Assembly: GCA_001464255.1 (NCBI GenBank)
Contig: LNFD01000292.1
Coordinates: 1 to 11,601, forward strand
Source: Actinomycetales bacterium Ga0077552
GTDB taxonomy: Bacteria; Actinomycetota; Actinomycetes; Actinomycetales; Microbacteriaceae
DNA length: 11,601 nt
Reading direction: 5' to 3'
The position numbers and the translations under genes were made by a program. Positions 1-5,744 of this stretch are shown here, one piece after another. Each line of letters begins with the position of its first letter. Positions within the stretch are counted from its first letter, which is position 1. The notes beneath the pieces are model-generated. The model saw only the letters and a program-made list of their open reading frames with translations. It was not told the origin of the DNA and ran no database searches.

Positions 1-267
1 GCCTTCCCGATCGTCTGGGCCGTCTACACGCTCGTGCGCGGGCCGCTCACCTACGACATCGTCACCGACGGACCGTGGTACCCCTACCCCTTCCTGAACC
101 CCGTGACCTCGGCGAACGGCTACCTGTCGGTGGCCTTCTACGTCATCCTCATCGCCGCCGTCATCGGGCTCGTCGGCGCCGGGGTGATTCGCATCTCCCG
201 TCTGCGCAGAGGGCCGGGTGCGGCGCACGCTATCGACGAGGCCTCCGCGCCGGCGACCGCCGCCTGA
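1..267 (+). CDS. Pr6Pr-family integral membrane protein, C-terminal part
   Basis: This frame is open from the first base of the window and stops at TGA 265-267, so only the last 88 residues are visible. The visible part reads as a membrane segment, then a loop with the aromatic/proline cluster WYPYPFLNP, then GYLSVAFYVILIAAVIGLVGAGVI as a final membrane span, ending in a basic and alanine-rich cytoplasmic tail. The TLVRG...WYPYPFLNP...GY pattern is what I recognise from Pr6Pr-type multi-span membrane proteins of actinobacteria, whose function is unknown. The real start lies upstream of the window. Its 3' end overlaps or abuts the DUF998 membrane protein gene, so the two are probably co-transcribed. 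I am fairly sure it is a gene and moderately sure of the family. Confidence 0.75.
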   Translation, partial: AFPIVWAVYTLVRGPLTYDIVTDGPWYPYPFLNPVTSANGYLSVAFYVILIAAVIGLVGAGVIRISRLRRGPGAAHAIDEASAPATAA

Positions 268-955
268 CCCGCTCGTCGTGGTCGACAGCCCTCAGCGGCA
301 TCGGGATGCCGCGCTCGCCGTCATCGGCGCCCTCCTCGTGGCGGCCGCCCTCGTGCTCATCTGGCTCGCCCGCGTGAGCGTGCCGCGCGAGCTCTACGTG
401 AGCGAGCTCGGGGCCCTGGGCGAGCCCACGGCCGAGCAGTTCCGCTTCGCGCTGCTGCTGCTCGTCGCGGGCGGGATGCTCGTGGCCTGGTCGATGCGCG
501 ACGTGCGCAGCAGCCCCCCGGTGCTGCGCCGGGGCACGCCGGCGCTCACGCTCGCGCTCGCGTGCTCGTCGTTCTTCGTCGCCGCGCAGGTGCCGTGCTC
601 GCCGACGTGTCCCCTGCCGCTCGGCGACACCTTCACGGTGCAAGATCTGGTGCACACCCTCGCGGCCGTCATCGCCTTCGGTGCGGCCTGCTGGGCGATG
701 CTGCAGGTGGCGTTCGCCCCCGGCCATCGCGCGCTCAGCGGCATCACCCTGCTCATGGCGCTCGCGGTCGGTGTCGTCGCGGCGACGGGCGGCCTGCTGT
801 CGCTCGCCCGCTGGAACGCCGTGTTCGGCAGCCGGCTCGAGCTCGTGGCCACGACGATCGGCATCGGCTGGCTCGTGGTCTTCGGCATCGTGCGCGCGGC
901 CCGCCTGGTGACGCGACCGGCCCTCACCGGTGCCGCCGCACCCGACGCGGCCTAG
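218..955 (+). CDS. DUF998-family integral membrane protein
   Basis: A 245-residue reading with about six hydrophobic spans, at roughly residues 31-51, 75-92, 108-125, 143-164, 174-196 and 207-228. Between spans 3 and 4 is a CSPTCP motif (Cys127, Cys131) followed by QDLVH with His146; this Cys/acidic/His loop and the six-span plan fit the DUF998 family, which has no assigned reaction. The start is uncertain. GTG 218 gives a 50-base overlap with the upstream gene, has a weak AGAGGG four bases before it, and yields an odd Arg/Pro-rich N-terminus. GTG 278 lies just after the upstream stop, would start close before span 1, and could be used by termination-reinitiation, but has no ribosome binding site. 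The protein from 278 would have 225 residues. The stop is TAG 953-955. Confidence 0.8.
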   Translation: MRRTLSTRPPRRRPPPDPLVVVDSPQRHRDAALAVIGALLVAAALVLIWLARVSVPRELYVSELGALGEPTAEQFRFALLLLVAGGMLVAWSMRDVRSSPPVLRRGTPALTLALACSSFFVAAQVPCSPTCPLPLGDTFTVQDLVHTLAAVIAFGAACWAMLQVAFAPGHRALSGITLLMALAVGVVAATGGLLSLARWNAVFGSRLELVATTIGIGWLVVFGIVRAARLVTRPALTGAAAPDAA

Positions 956-979
956 GCGGCGCGGGAAAAGTGAACGAGG

Positions 980-1108
980 CGGTCCCCCATTCTGGGGACC
1001 GGCGTGCCCCCCAACGGGGGAGTGTGAAGCACGTTCGTTAAGCGCACACTCGTTGTGGGGGACGAACCGAGTCCCCCACAGTGAGGACTCGCCGGACCCG
1101 AACCGGCG
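980..1108. repeat. Cluster of inverted repeats (structured intergenic element)
   Basis: Several hairpins lie head to tail in about 130 bases. Positions 980-987 pair with 994-1001 (8 bp, six-base loop). Positions 1007-1011 pair with 1016-1020 (C5/G5). AGTGTG 1021-1026 pairs with 1045-1050. TGTGGGGGAC 1054-1063 pairs perfectly with 1071-1080 around a seven-base loop, and as RNA the stem can extend to 1049-1063/1071-1085 with two G-U pairs. CGCCGG 1090-1095 pairs with 1103-1108. The word GTCCCCCA occurs twice (982-989 and 1071-1078), so parts are related copies. The 1021-1026 stem and the extended long stem compete for 1049-1050. The element lies between the DUF998 stop and a micro-ORF. It could be a dispersed palindromic repeat, a compound terminator, or a folded leader RNA; sequence alone does not decide. 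Confidence 0.6.
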
Positions 1109-1147
1109 TGACCTCCTGGCAGCTCGAACCCGAACGCGAGGCACCTC

Positions 1148-1255
1148 ATGATCACCCTCCCCCTCATCGTCACCGCCTCGGTCATCGGCTTCTTCGGCCT
1201 CATCGCCGGGGTTGCCGGCACCGGCCGCCGCAGCCGCGGAGCGCACCGCGCCTGA
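1148..1255 (+). CDS. Putative 35-residue single-span membrane protein
   Basis: The ATG at 1148 is preceded by GAGG (1138-1141) at a good six-base distance, and the frame closes at TGA 1253-1255. The product has a hydrophobic stretch LPLIVTASVIGFFGLIAGVAG (about residues 4-24), ending in a basic tail (RRSRGAHR). This is a plausible single-pass micro-protein with a positive-inside C-terminus. It sits between the hairpin cluster and the terminator-like hairpin at 1278-1317, so it would fill a small transcription unit of its own or follow the DUF998 gene. I do not recognise a family. A chance ORF in GC-rich DNA is possible; the ribosome binding site, the coherent hydrophobic segment and the downstream terminator argue for a real gene. 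Confidence 0.45.
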   Translation: MITLPLIVTASVIGFFGLIAGVAGTGRRSRGAHRA

Positions 1256-1277
1256 GCGCCCCCCGATTCCTTCCCCC

Positions 1278-1317
1278 GAGAGCCCCGGCCCCGCATCCCC
1301 TCGCAGCTGGGGCTCTT
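1278..1317 (+). terminator. Terminator-like hairpin before the two-component operon
   Basis: AGAGCCCC (1279-1286) pairs perfectly with GGGGCTCT (1309-1316), extendable by one G-U pair, around a 22-base loop, and is followed by a pyrimidine run (TCTC). It lies 23 bases after the micro-ORF stop and before the ribosome binding site of the response regulator gene. The left arm repeats the nine bases GAGAGCCCC of the clear rplL terminator at 5685-5723, which supports its role. The long loop and lack of a U-run lower confidence. Confidence 0.5.
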
Positions 1318-1370
1318 CTCTGCCCGCGGCACGACCGCATCGCGCAGTGGATGCTCAAAGGAGGCTCAGC

Positions 1371-2111
1371 ATGGCCGATGACGAGCTCCCCGACTCCCCC
1401 CGCCTCACCCGCCCCGACGGCTCGCCCGTGCGCGCGCTCGTCGTCGACGACGAGCCCTCGCTCGCCGACCTGGTCTCGATGGCCCTGAAGTACGAGGGGT
1501 GGGATGTCCGCACCGCCCTGACCGGCCAGCAGGCCCTGCAGCACGGCCGCGAGTTCAAGCCCGACATCGTCGTGCTCGACATCATGCTGCCCGACCTCGA
1601 CGGCCTCGAGGTGCTGCGCCGGCTGCGGGCCGACGGCACCGACGTGCCCGTGCTCTTCCTCACCGCGAAGGACTCGGTCGACGACCGCGTCGTGGGCCTC
1701 ACCGCCGGCGGCGACGACTACGTCACGAAGCCCTTCAGCCTCGAAGAGCTCGTCGCGCGGCTGCGCGGTCTCATCCGCCGCAGCACGCTCGTCGTGAGCG
1801 AGCGCGCCGACCCCGAGATCCGCGTCGGCGACCTCGTGCTCAACGAGGAGAGCTACGAGGTGCGCCGCGGCGACACCGAGGTCGAGCTCACGGCGACCGA
1901 GTTCGAACTGCTGCGCTACCTCATGCGCAACCCCAAGCGCGTGCTGAGCAAGGCGCAGATCCTCGACCGGGTCTGGAGCTACGACTTCGGCGGCCGCTCG
2001 AGCATCGTCGAGATCTACATCTCCTACCTGCGCAAGAAGATCGACACGCTCGGCCCCGCCATGATCCACACCGTGCGCGGCGTCGGCTACATGATCAAGC
2101 CGGTCACCTGA
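1371..2111 (+). CDS. OmpR/PhoB-family two-component response regulator
   Basis: A 246-residue cytoplasmic DNA-binding regulator, phosphorylated by the partner kinase encoded next. The receiver domain (about residues 20-135) has the acidic pair Asp26-Asp27, the phospho-acceptor Asp70 in VVLDIMLPDLDG, Thr98 in FLTAKD and Lys120 in DDYVTKPFS, so all catalytic residues are present. The winged-helix domain (about 150-245) carries ELTATEFELLRYL, the recognition region WSYDFGGRSSIVEIYISYLRKK and the end motif HTVRGVGYMIKP. The start is fixed by AAAGGAGG at 1357-1364, six bases before ATG 1371; the longer upstream reading in the same frame crosses the terminator-like hairpin and is unlikely. The stop TGA shares its A with the kinase ATG, so the two are translationally coupled. 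The N-terminus carries about 19 extra residues. The target genes and signal cannot be told from sequence. Confidence 0.95.
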   Translation: MADDELPDSPRLTRPDGSPVRALVVDDEPSLADLVSMALKYEGWDVRTALTGQQALQHGREFKPDIVVLDIMLPDLDGLEVLRRLRADGTDVPVLFLTAKDSVDDRVVGLTAGGDDYVTKPFSLEELVARLRGLIRRSTLVVSERADPEIRVGDLVLNEESYEVRRGDTEVELTATEFELLRYLMRNPKRVLSKAQILDRVWSYDFGGRSSIVEIYISYLRKKIDTLGPAMIHTVRGVGYMIKPVT

Positions 2112-3553
2112 TGCAGGGAGGGTGGTCGCTGCGCAAGCGGCTCGTAGCGGGCATCCTCGTGCTGCTCATGATGGCGACCCTCGCGATCGGCGTGCTGAGC
2201 GTCTACTTCCTGCGCGCCAACCTTGTCGCCCAGCTCGACGACGAGCTGCGCGTGATCGCGCAGCGCATCTCGACCATCGCGGCCCCCGGCCGCGGGCCCG
2301 CGCAGAGCCTCGACCGCCCCGGCCTGCCGACCGGCTCGCTCATTGGGCTCGTGCAGGCCGACGGCTCGGCCGTGGCCGCCTACCTCGACAACGACGCGAC
2401 CGTGCGCGAGCTCAGCTCGGTGCAGGTGCGCGTCATCGCCGCACGGGCGCTCGGCGACCCCGCGACGGTTCGGTTGCCCGGCGGGCTCGGCGAGTTCCGC
2501 GTGCTCGCGACCGCGATCGACGGCGGCTCGGTGCTCATCGTCGGGCTGCCGACGGCCGAGGTGACGACGACGACCGCCCGCCTCGCGGCCGTCATCGCCG
2601 CGGTGCTCGGCGGCATCCTCATCGTCGCCGCCGTGCTCGGGCGCGAGGTCGTGCGCCTGGGGCTGCGCCCGCTCACGCGCGTGCGCGAAGCGGCCACGGC
2701 CGTCACGACGCTGCCGCTCCACCGTGGCGCCGTGGCCCTCGCCGATCGGCTGCCCGTGCTCGACACCGACCCGAGCACCGAGGTCGGCCAGCTCGGTGCG
2801 GCCTTCACGCGCATGCTCGAGCACGTGCAGAGCGCCTTCGACGCTCGCCAGGCGAGCGAGCAGAAGGTGCGCCAGTTCGTCGCCGACGCGAGCCACGAGC
2901 TGCGCACTCCCCTCGCCGCCATCCGCGGCTACAGCGAGCTCACGCGCCGCAGCGGGCACGAGCTGCCCGACGACATCCGCCACGCGCTCTCGCGCATCGA
3001 GTCGGAGTCGGTGCGGATGTCGGGGCTCGTCGACGACCTGCTGCTGCTCGCCCGTCTCGATGAGGGGCGCGAGCTGCGGCGCGACGCCGTCGACCTCGCG
3101 GCCCTCGTGACGGATGCCCTCGCTGACGCCCGCGCCACCTCACCCGCGCACGACTGGGTCGTGCGGGTGCCCGACCACCCGGTCATCGTCGCGGGCGATC
3201 AGCACCGCCTGCACCAGGTCGTCGCCAACCTGCTCGCCAACGCGCGCGTGCACACGCCCGAGGGCACGCGCGTCACGGCCGCGCTCGGCACGCTCGAGGG
3301 CCGCGCGATCGTCACCGTGACCGATACCGGGCCGGGAATCCCGCCCGAGGTGCAGCCCGTGCTGTTCGAGCGCTTCGCGCGCGCCGACACCTCGCGCTCG
3401 CGCGCCACGGGCTCGACGGGCCTCGGGCTCGCGATCGTGGCGGCGGTCGTGCAGGCCCACGGCGGCGAGGTCGCCGCGTCGTCGCGCCCCGGTGAGACGG
3501 TCTTCCGGGTGAGCCTGCCGCTCGCGCCGGGCGGGGCCGCCGCGAGCGCCTAG
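2111..3553 (+). CDS. Membrane sensor histidine kinase (HAMP, HisKA, HATPase)
   Basis: A 480-residue sensor kinase paired with the preceding regulator. After a short basic N-terminus it has membrane span 1 (about residues 11-33), an extracellular sensor region of about 120 residues with no recognisable domain, span 2 (about 157-178) and a HAMP linker (about 179-245). The HisKA motif is FVADASHELRTPLAAIRGY with phospho-acceptor His262. The ATPase domain follows, with N-box HQVVANLLANARVHTP (Asn373, Asn377), G1 DTGPGIP (Asp405), F-box LFERFARAD and G2 GSTGLGLAIV (434-443). Everything needed for ATP binding and autophosphorylation is intact. ATG 2111 overlaps the regulator stop by one base (TGATG), the usual sign of translational coupling. 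The architecture is that of the common EnvZ/PhoR-like class in actinobacteria; the specific signal is unknown. Confidence 0.95.
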   Translation: MQGGWSLRKRLVAGILVLLMMATLAIGVLSVYFLRANLVAQLDDELRVIAQRISTIAAPGRGPAQSLDRPGLPTGSLIGLVQADGSAVAAYLDNDATVRELSSVQVRVIAARALGDPATVRLPGGLGEFRVLATAIDGGSVLIVGLPTAEVTTTTARLAAVIAAVLGGILIVAAVLGREVVRLGLRPLTRVREAATAVTTLPLHRGAVALADRLPVLDTDPSTEVGQLGAAFTRMLEHVQSAFDARQASEQKVRQFVADASHELRTPLAAIRGYSELTRRSGHELPDDIRHALSRIESESVRMSGLVDDLLLLARLDEGRELRRDAVDLAALVTDALADARATSPAHDWVVRVPDHPVIVAGDQHRLHQVVANLLANARVHTPEGTRVTAALGTLEGRAIVTVTDTGPGIPPEVQPVLFERFARADTSRSRATGSTGLGLAIVAAVVQAHGGEVAASSRPGETVFRVSLPLAPGGAAASA

Positions 3554-3562
3554 GCTCGGAGC
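3551..3562 (+). promoter_or_regulatory. Probable leaderless promoter -10 (TAGGCT) of the SDR gene
   Basis: TAGGCT (3551-3556) fits the actinobacterial -10 pattern TANNNT and lies six bases before ATG 3563. Transcription would then start at, or within a base of, the A of the ATG. There is no usable Shine-Dalgarno sequence at this start, as expected for leaderless translation. The TAG of this box is also the stop codon of the kinase gene. The same TAGGCT-N6-ATG arrangement recurs at 10603. I see no clear -35. Confidence 0.55.
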
Positions 3563-4408
3563 ATGCGCATCGCCGTCACCGGCTCGGCCGGCAAGCTCGG
3601 GCAGGCCGTCGTCGACCACCTGGTCGAGACCGGGCACTCCGTGACCGGGCTCGACGCCGTCGGCGCCCCGGGTGAGGGCTTCGTACGGGTCGACCTCACC
3701 GACACCGGGCAGGTGCTCGACGCTCTCGCGGGGGTCGAGGAGCGCTACGACGGGCTGGACGCGGTGGTGCACCTGGCGGCGAGCCCTGCGCCGGGCATCC
3801 GCCCCGATACGGTGCTGCTGCAGGACAACCTCGCGATGACGATCGCCGTGTTCCAGGCCGCCCGCCGCGCGGGCATCGCGCGCATCGTGCACGCCTCGAG
3901 CGAGACGCTGCTCGGCCTTCCGCTCGCGGAGGACCCGCCCGCCATCCCGATCGACGAGACCCAGCCGACGCGGCCCAACTTCATGTACGCGATCGGCAAG
4001 CACCTCGAGGAGGAGCTGGGGCGCAAGCTGTGCCGCCTCGACCCGGCCCTGTCGATCACGGGCCTGCGGTTCAGCAACGTCATGGCGCCCGACGACTACG
4101 ACGGCTTCGAGTCGTGGCAGGACGACCCCGCCGTGCGCCGCTGGAACCTCTGGGGCTACATCGACCGCCGTGACGGTGCGCACGCCGTCGAGCGCGCGCT
4201 CGCCACCCGCGGCCCCGGCTACGGGACCTACATCATCGCGGCCGCCGATACCGTCATGCGCCAGGATTCCGCCGCGCTCGTGGCCGCCGAGTTCCCGGAT
4301 GCCCCGCTCGCGCGCCCGCTCGTCGGCCGCGAGACCCTGCTCTCGATCGATGCCGCGCGGCGCGACCTCGGCTACGCCCCGCGCCACTCGTGGCTCGACG
4401 CGCGCTAG
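3563..4408 (+). CDS. NAD-dependent epimerase/dehydratase-type extended SDR
   Basis: A 281-residue soluble Rossmann-fold enzyme. The N-terminus MRIAVTGSAGKLG holds the dinucleotide-binding GxxGxxG (Gly7, Gly10, Gly13), and Asp31 at the end of the second strand suggests NAD rather than NADP. VVHLAA (68-73) is the typical fourth strand. Ser112/Ser113 and Y142-A-I-G-K146 form the catalytic Ser-Tyr-Lys set. LRFSNVMAP (168-176) begins the substrate-binding part. This resembles sugar-nucleotide epimerases, dehydratases and uronate dehydrogenase-like proteins, but the substrate is not evident and no sugar-nucleotide genes lie nearby. It follows the kinase stop by nine bases, yet its TAGGCT box and missing ribosome binding site suggest its own leaderless transcript. 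The stop is TAG 4406-4408. Confidence 0.85.
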   Translation: MRIAVTGSAGKLGQAVVDHLVETGHSVTGLDAVGAPGEGFVRVDLTDTGQVLDALAGVEERYDGLDAVVHLAASPAPGIRPDTVLLQDNLAMTIAVFQAARRAGIARIVHASSETLLGLPLAEDPPAIPIDETQPTRPNFMYAIGKHLEEELGRKLCRLDPALSITGLRFSNVMAPDDYDGFESWQDDPAVRRWNLWGYIDRRDGAHAVERALATRGPGYGTYIIAAADTVMRQDSAALVAAEFPDAPLARPLVGRETLLSIDAARRDLGYAPRHSWLDAR

Positions 4409-4424
4409 CCCGGTGAGGCCGCTT

Positions 4425-4454
4425 TTGCGGCGAGCCCGCGTCGTGACGTATGCT
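4425..4454 (+). promoter_or_regulatory. Predicted promoter of rplJ-rplL
   Basis: A -35-like TTGCGG (4425-4430) and a -10-like TATGCT (4449-4454) are separated by 18 bases, placing the transcription start near 4461. It lies just downstream of the SDR stop and leaves a leader of about 260 bases before rplJ, as expected for the autoregulated L10 operon. The five-base stem formed around the TTTT at 4418-4431 overlaps the -35 and looks incidental. Confidence 0.6.
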
Positions 4455-4460
4455 GGCCTC

Positions 4461-4719
4461 TTGCCATAGACCGCTGGTTGTCAGCGTGCCTGCCCGCAGA
4501 CCTGTCTGCAAGCGGAGCACGACGACCGAAGGCTCGCACGCTCCTCGCGGAGCGGACGACGGCCCGCGCAGGTGTACTGAACTGATACCGCCTCCCTCGA
4601 TCTGACGAGGGGGAGCGAAGAGGCTCGTGCGCGTGCGCATGGGCCTTTCGTCATGTGTGCCGGGTTCTCCACCCCGCCGGTGGTCGAGGCGAGACCAACG
4701 ACAAACATTGAGGAGCACC
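4461..4719 (+). ncRNA. L10 leader (rplJ autoregulatory 5' UTR)
   Basis: This is a long untranslated leader rich in stem-loops directly before rplJ. Visible helices include GCAGA-CCTG-TCTGC (4496-4509), CGCTCC-TCGC-GGAGCG (4539-4554), CCCTCG paired with CGAGGG (4594-4599/4606-4611), and a longer hairpin at 4616-4650. In bacteria, L10 or its complex with L7/L12 binds such leaders and lowers expression of its own operon, by translational control or by premature termination. Position, length and the helix-rich layout fit the known L10 leader family; a covariance-model match was not possible here. The 5' end is taken from the predicted promoter. Any ATG inside, such as 4639 or 4653, is unlikely to be a gene start. 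Confidence 0.7.
4616..4650 (+). promoter_or_regulatory. Possible attenuator hairpin in the L10 leader
   Basis: CGAAGAGGCTC (4616-4626) pairs with GGGCCTTTCG (4641-4650), with one bulged A and two G-U pairs. The helix continues inward through TGCG/CGCA around a four-base loop. Its right arm contains CTTT, and about 70 bases remain before rplJ. It could act as a conditional terminator under L10 control. The U-run is short and interrupted, so termination is not certain; it may instead be part of the L10-binding fold. Confidence 0.4.
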
Positions 4720-5235
4720 ATGGCGAACAAGGAAGCAACGGTCGCCGAGCTGACGGAGCTTTTCCGCAGCTCGACCGCCGTCCTGCTCACCGAGTACCGC
4801 GGCCTCACGGTGGCGCAGCTGAAGACGCTGCGCGGCAACATCCGTGCTGACGCGTCGTACGCCGTGGTGAAGAACACGCTCACCAAGATCGCGGCCAACG
4901 CGGCTGGCATCGACTCGCTCGATGACATGCTCGCCGGCCCGTCCGCCCTCGCCTTCGTTCACGGTGACCCCGTGACCGTGGCGAAGGCGCTGCGTGACTT
5001 CGCCAAGGCGAACCCCAACCTCGTGGTGAAGGGCGGCTACTTCGACGGTAAGCCGCTCGACGCCTCCGAGGTCATGAAGCTCGCCGAGCTCGAGAGCCGT
5101 GAGGTGGTGCTGGCCAAGCTGGCCGGCGCCGTCAAGGCCTCGCTGTTCGGTGCCGCGTACATGTTCAACGCGCCGCTGGCGCAGGCCGCTCGCGCCGTTG
5201 ACGCGCTGCGGCAGAAGCAGGAGTCCGGCAACTGA
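4720..5235 (+). CDS. rplJ: 50S ribosomal protein L10
   Basis: A 171-residue protein that forms the base of the ribosomal stalk. It binds 23S rRNA near the GTPase centre and carries L7/L12 dimers on its C-terminal helix. The N-terminal part has the typical pattern KEATVAELTELFRSSTAVLLTEYRGLTVAQLKTLR, followed by YAVVKNTLTKIAA and a GPSALAFVHGDPV stretch. The length is normal for bacterial L10. The start is ATG 4720, preceded by GAGGAG (4710-4715); the longer in-frame reading from 4627 runs through the leader and is not credible. The gene is first in a two-gene operon with rplL, 47 bases downstream, and is expected to repress its own expression through the leader. Lower G+C at some wobble positions than its neighbours fits a highly expressed gene. 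Confidence 0.97.
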   Translation: MANKEATVAELTELFRSSTAVLLTEYRGLTVAQLKTLRGNIRADASYAVVKNTLTKIAANAAGIDSLDDMLAGPSALAFVHGDPVTVAKALRDFAKANPNLVVKGGYFDGKPLDASEVMKLAELESREVVLAKLAGAVKASLFGAAYMFNAPLAQAARAVDALRQKQESGN

Positions 5236-5282
5236 TCCTCGGTTGACCGGTTCACGACATCACCCCACTAGAAGGAGAAATC

Positions 5283-5669
5283 ATGGCCAAGCTCACGACT
5301 GACCAGCTCATCGAGGCGTTCAAGGAGCTCTCGCTCATCGAGCTCAGCGAGTTCGTCAAGAAGTTCGAAGAGGTCTTCGAGGTCACCGCCGCCGCGCCCG
5401 TCGCGGTCGCCGCCGCCCCCGCCGCTGGTGGCGCCGCCGCCGAGGAGGTCGAGGAGAAGTCGTCGTTCGACGTCGTTCTCGAGGCCGCCGGCGACAAGAA
5501 GATCCAGGTCATCAAGGAGGTCCGCGCGCTCACGAGCCTCGGCCTCGGCGAGGCGAAGGCCGTCGTCGACGGCGCCCCCGGCGTCGTCCTCGAGGGTGTC
5601 AACAAGGAGACCGCCGACAAGGCGAAGGCCCAGCTCGAAGAGGCCGGCGCCACCGTCACCCTCAAGTAG
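5283..5669 (+). CDS. rplL: 50S ribosomal protein L7/L12
   Basis: A 128-residue acidic stalk protein that recruits and stimulates translational GTPases. The N-terminal dimerisation and L10-binding domain (about residues 1-34: LTTDQLIEAFKELSLIELSE) leads into an Ala/Pro/Gly-rich flexible hinge (about 35-57). The C-terminal domain follows from KSSFDVVLEAAGDKKIQVIKEV to the end, with the GLGEAKAVVDGAP motif that contacts elongation factors. The length is normal. AAGGAG at 5272-5277 lies five bases before ATG 5283. It is the last gene of the rplJ-rplL unit and is followed 15 bases later by a strong terminator. The higher molar need for L12 is often met by a better ribosome binding site, and this one is good. 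Confidence 0.98.
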   Translation: MAKLTTDQLIEAFKELSLIELSEFVKKFEEVFEVTAAAPVAVAAAPAAGGAAAEEVEEKSSFDVVLEAAGDKKIQVIKEVRALTSLGLGEAKAVVDGAPGVVLEGVNKETADKAKAQLEEAGATVTLK

Positions 5670-5684
5670 TCACCCGCTTCACTC

Positions 5685-5723
5685 CGAGAGCCCCGCCCGA
5701 CGCGAGTCGGTGCGGGGCTCTCG
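5685..5723. terminator. Terminator between rplL and the convergent lacI-family gene
   Basis: CGAGAGCCCCGC (5685-5696) pairs perfectly with GCGGGGCTCTCG (5712-5723). Inside, CCGAC pairs with GTCGG around a GCGA tetraloop of GNRA type, with a single bulged T at 5711, giving 17 base pairs. It lies 15 bases after the rplL stop and 21 bases before the end of the convergent regulator gene, so it can serve both directions. There is no U-run, as is common for actinobacterial terminators. Confidence 0.85.
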
Positions 5724-5744
5724 TGCGTTCGGGGCGGGTGCGGC

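Noticed and set aside
230..1246. Long minus-strand open frame (338 codons) across the DUF998 gene and the structured element
   Set aside because: Its translation is Arg/Gly/Glu/Ala-rich and low-complexity, typical of the antisense of a GC-rich gene; the opposite strand encodes a clear six-span membrane protein.
1200..2069. Minus-strand open frame (289 codons) opposite the response regulator gene
   Set aside because: The plus strand encodes a complete OmpR-type regulator with all catalytic residues; the antisense product has no recognisable fold and is a codon-bias shadow.
3140..4387. Minus-strand open frame (415 codons) opposite the kinase end and the SDR gene
   Set aside because: It spans two well-supported plus-strand genes, is Arg/Gly/Val/Asp-rich without domains, and has no promoter or ribosome binding site.
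4418..4431. GCCGC-TTTT-GCGGC hairpin after the SDR gene as its terminator
   Set aside because: The stem has only five pairs and it overlaps the -35 box of the rplJ promoter.
5243..5272. TTGACC followed by ACTAGA between rplJ and rplL as an internal promoter
   Set aside because: The second hexamer is a poor -10, and the two genes form a standard co-transcribed pair; I do not have enough to call it.
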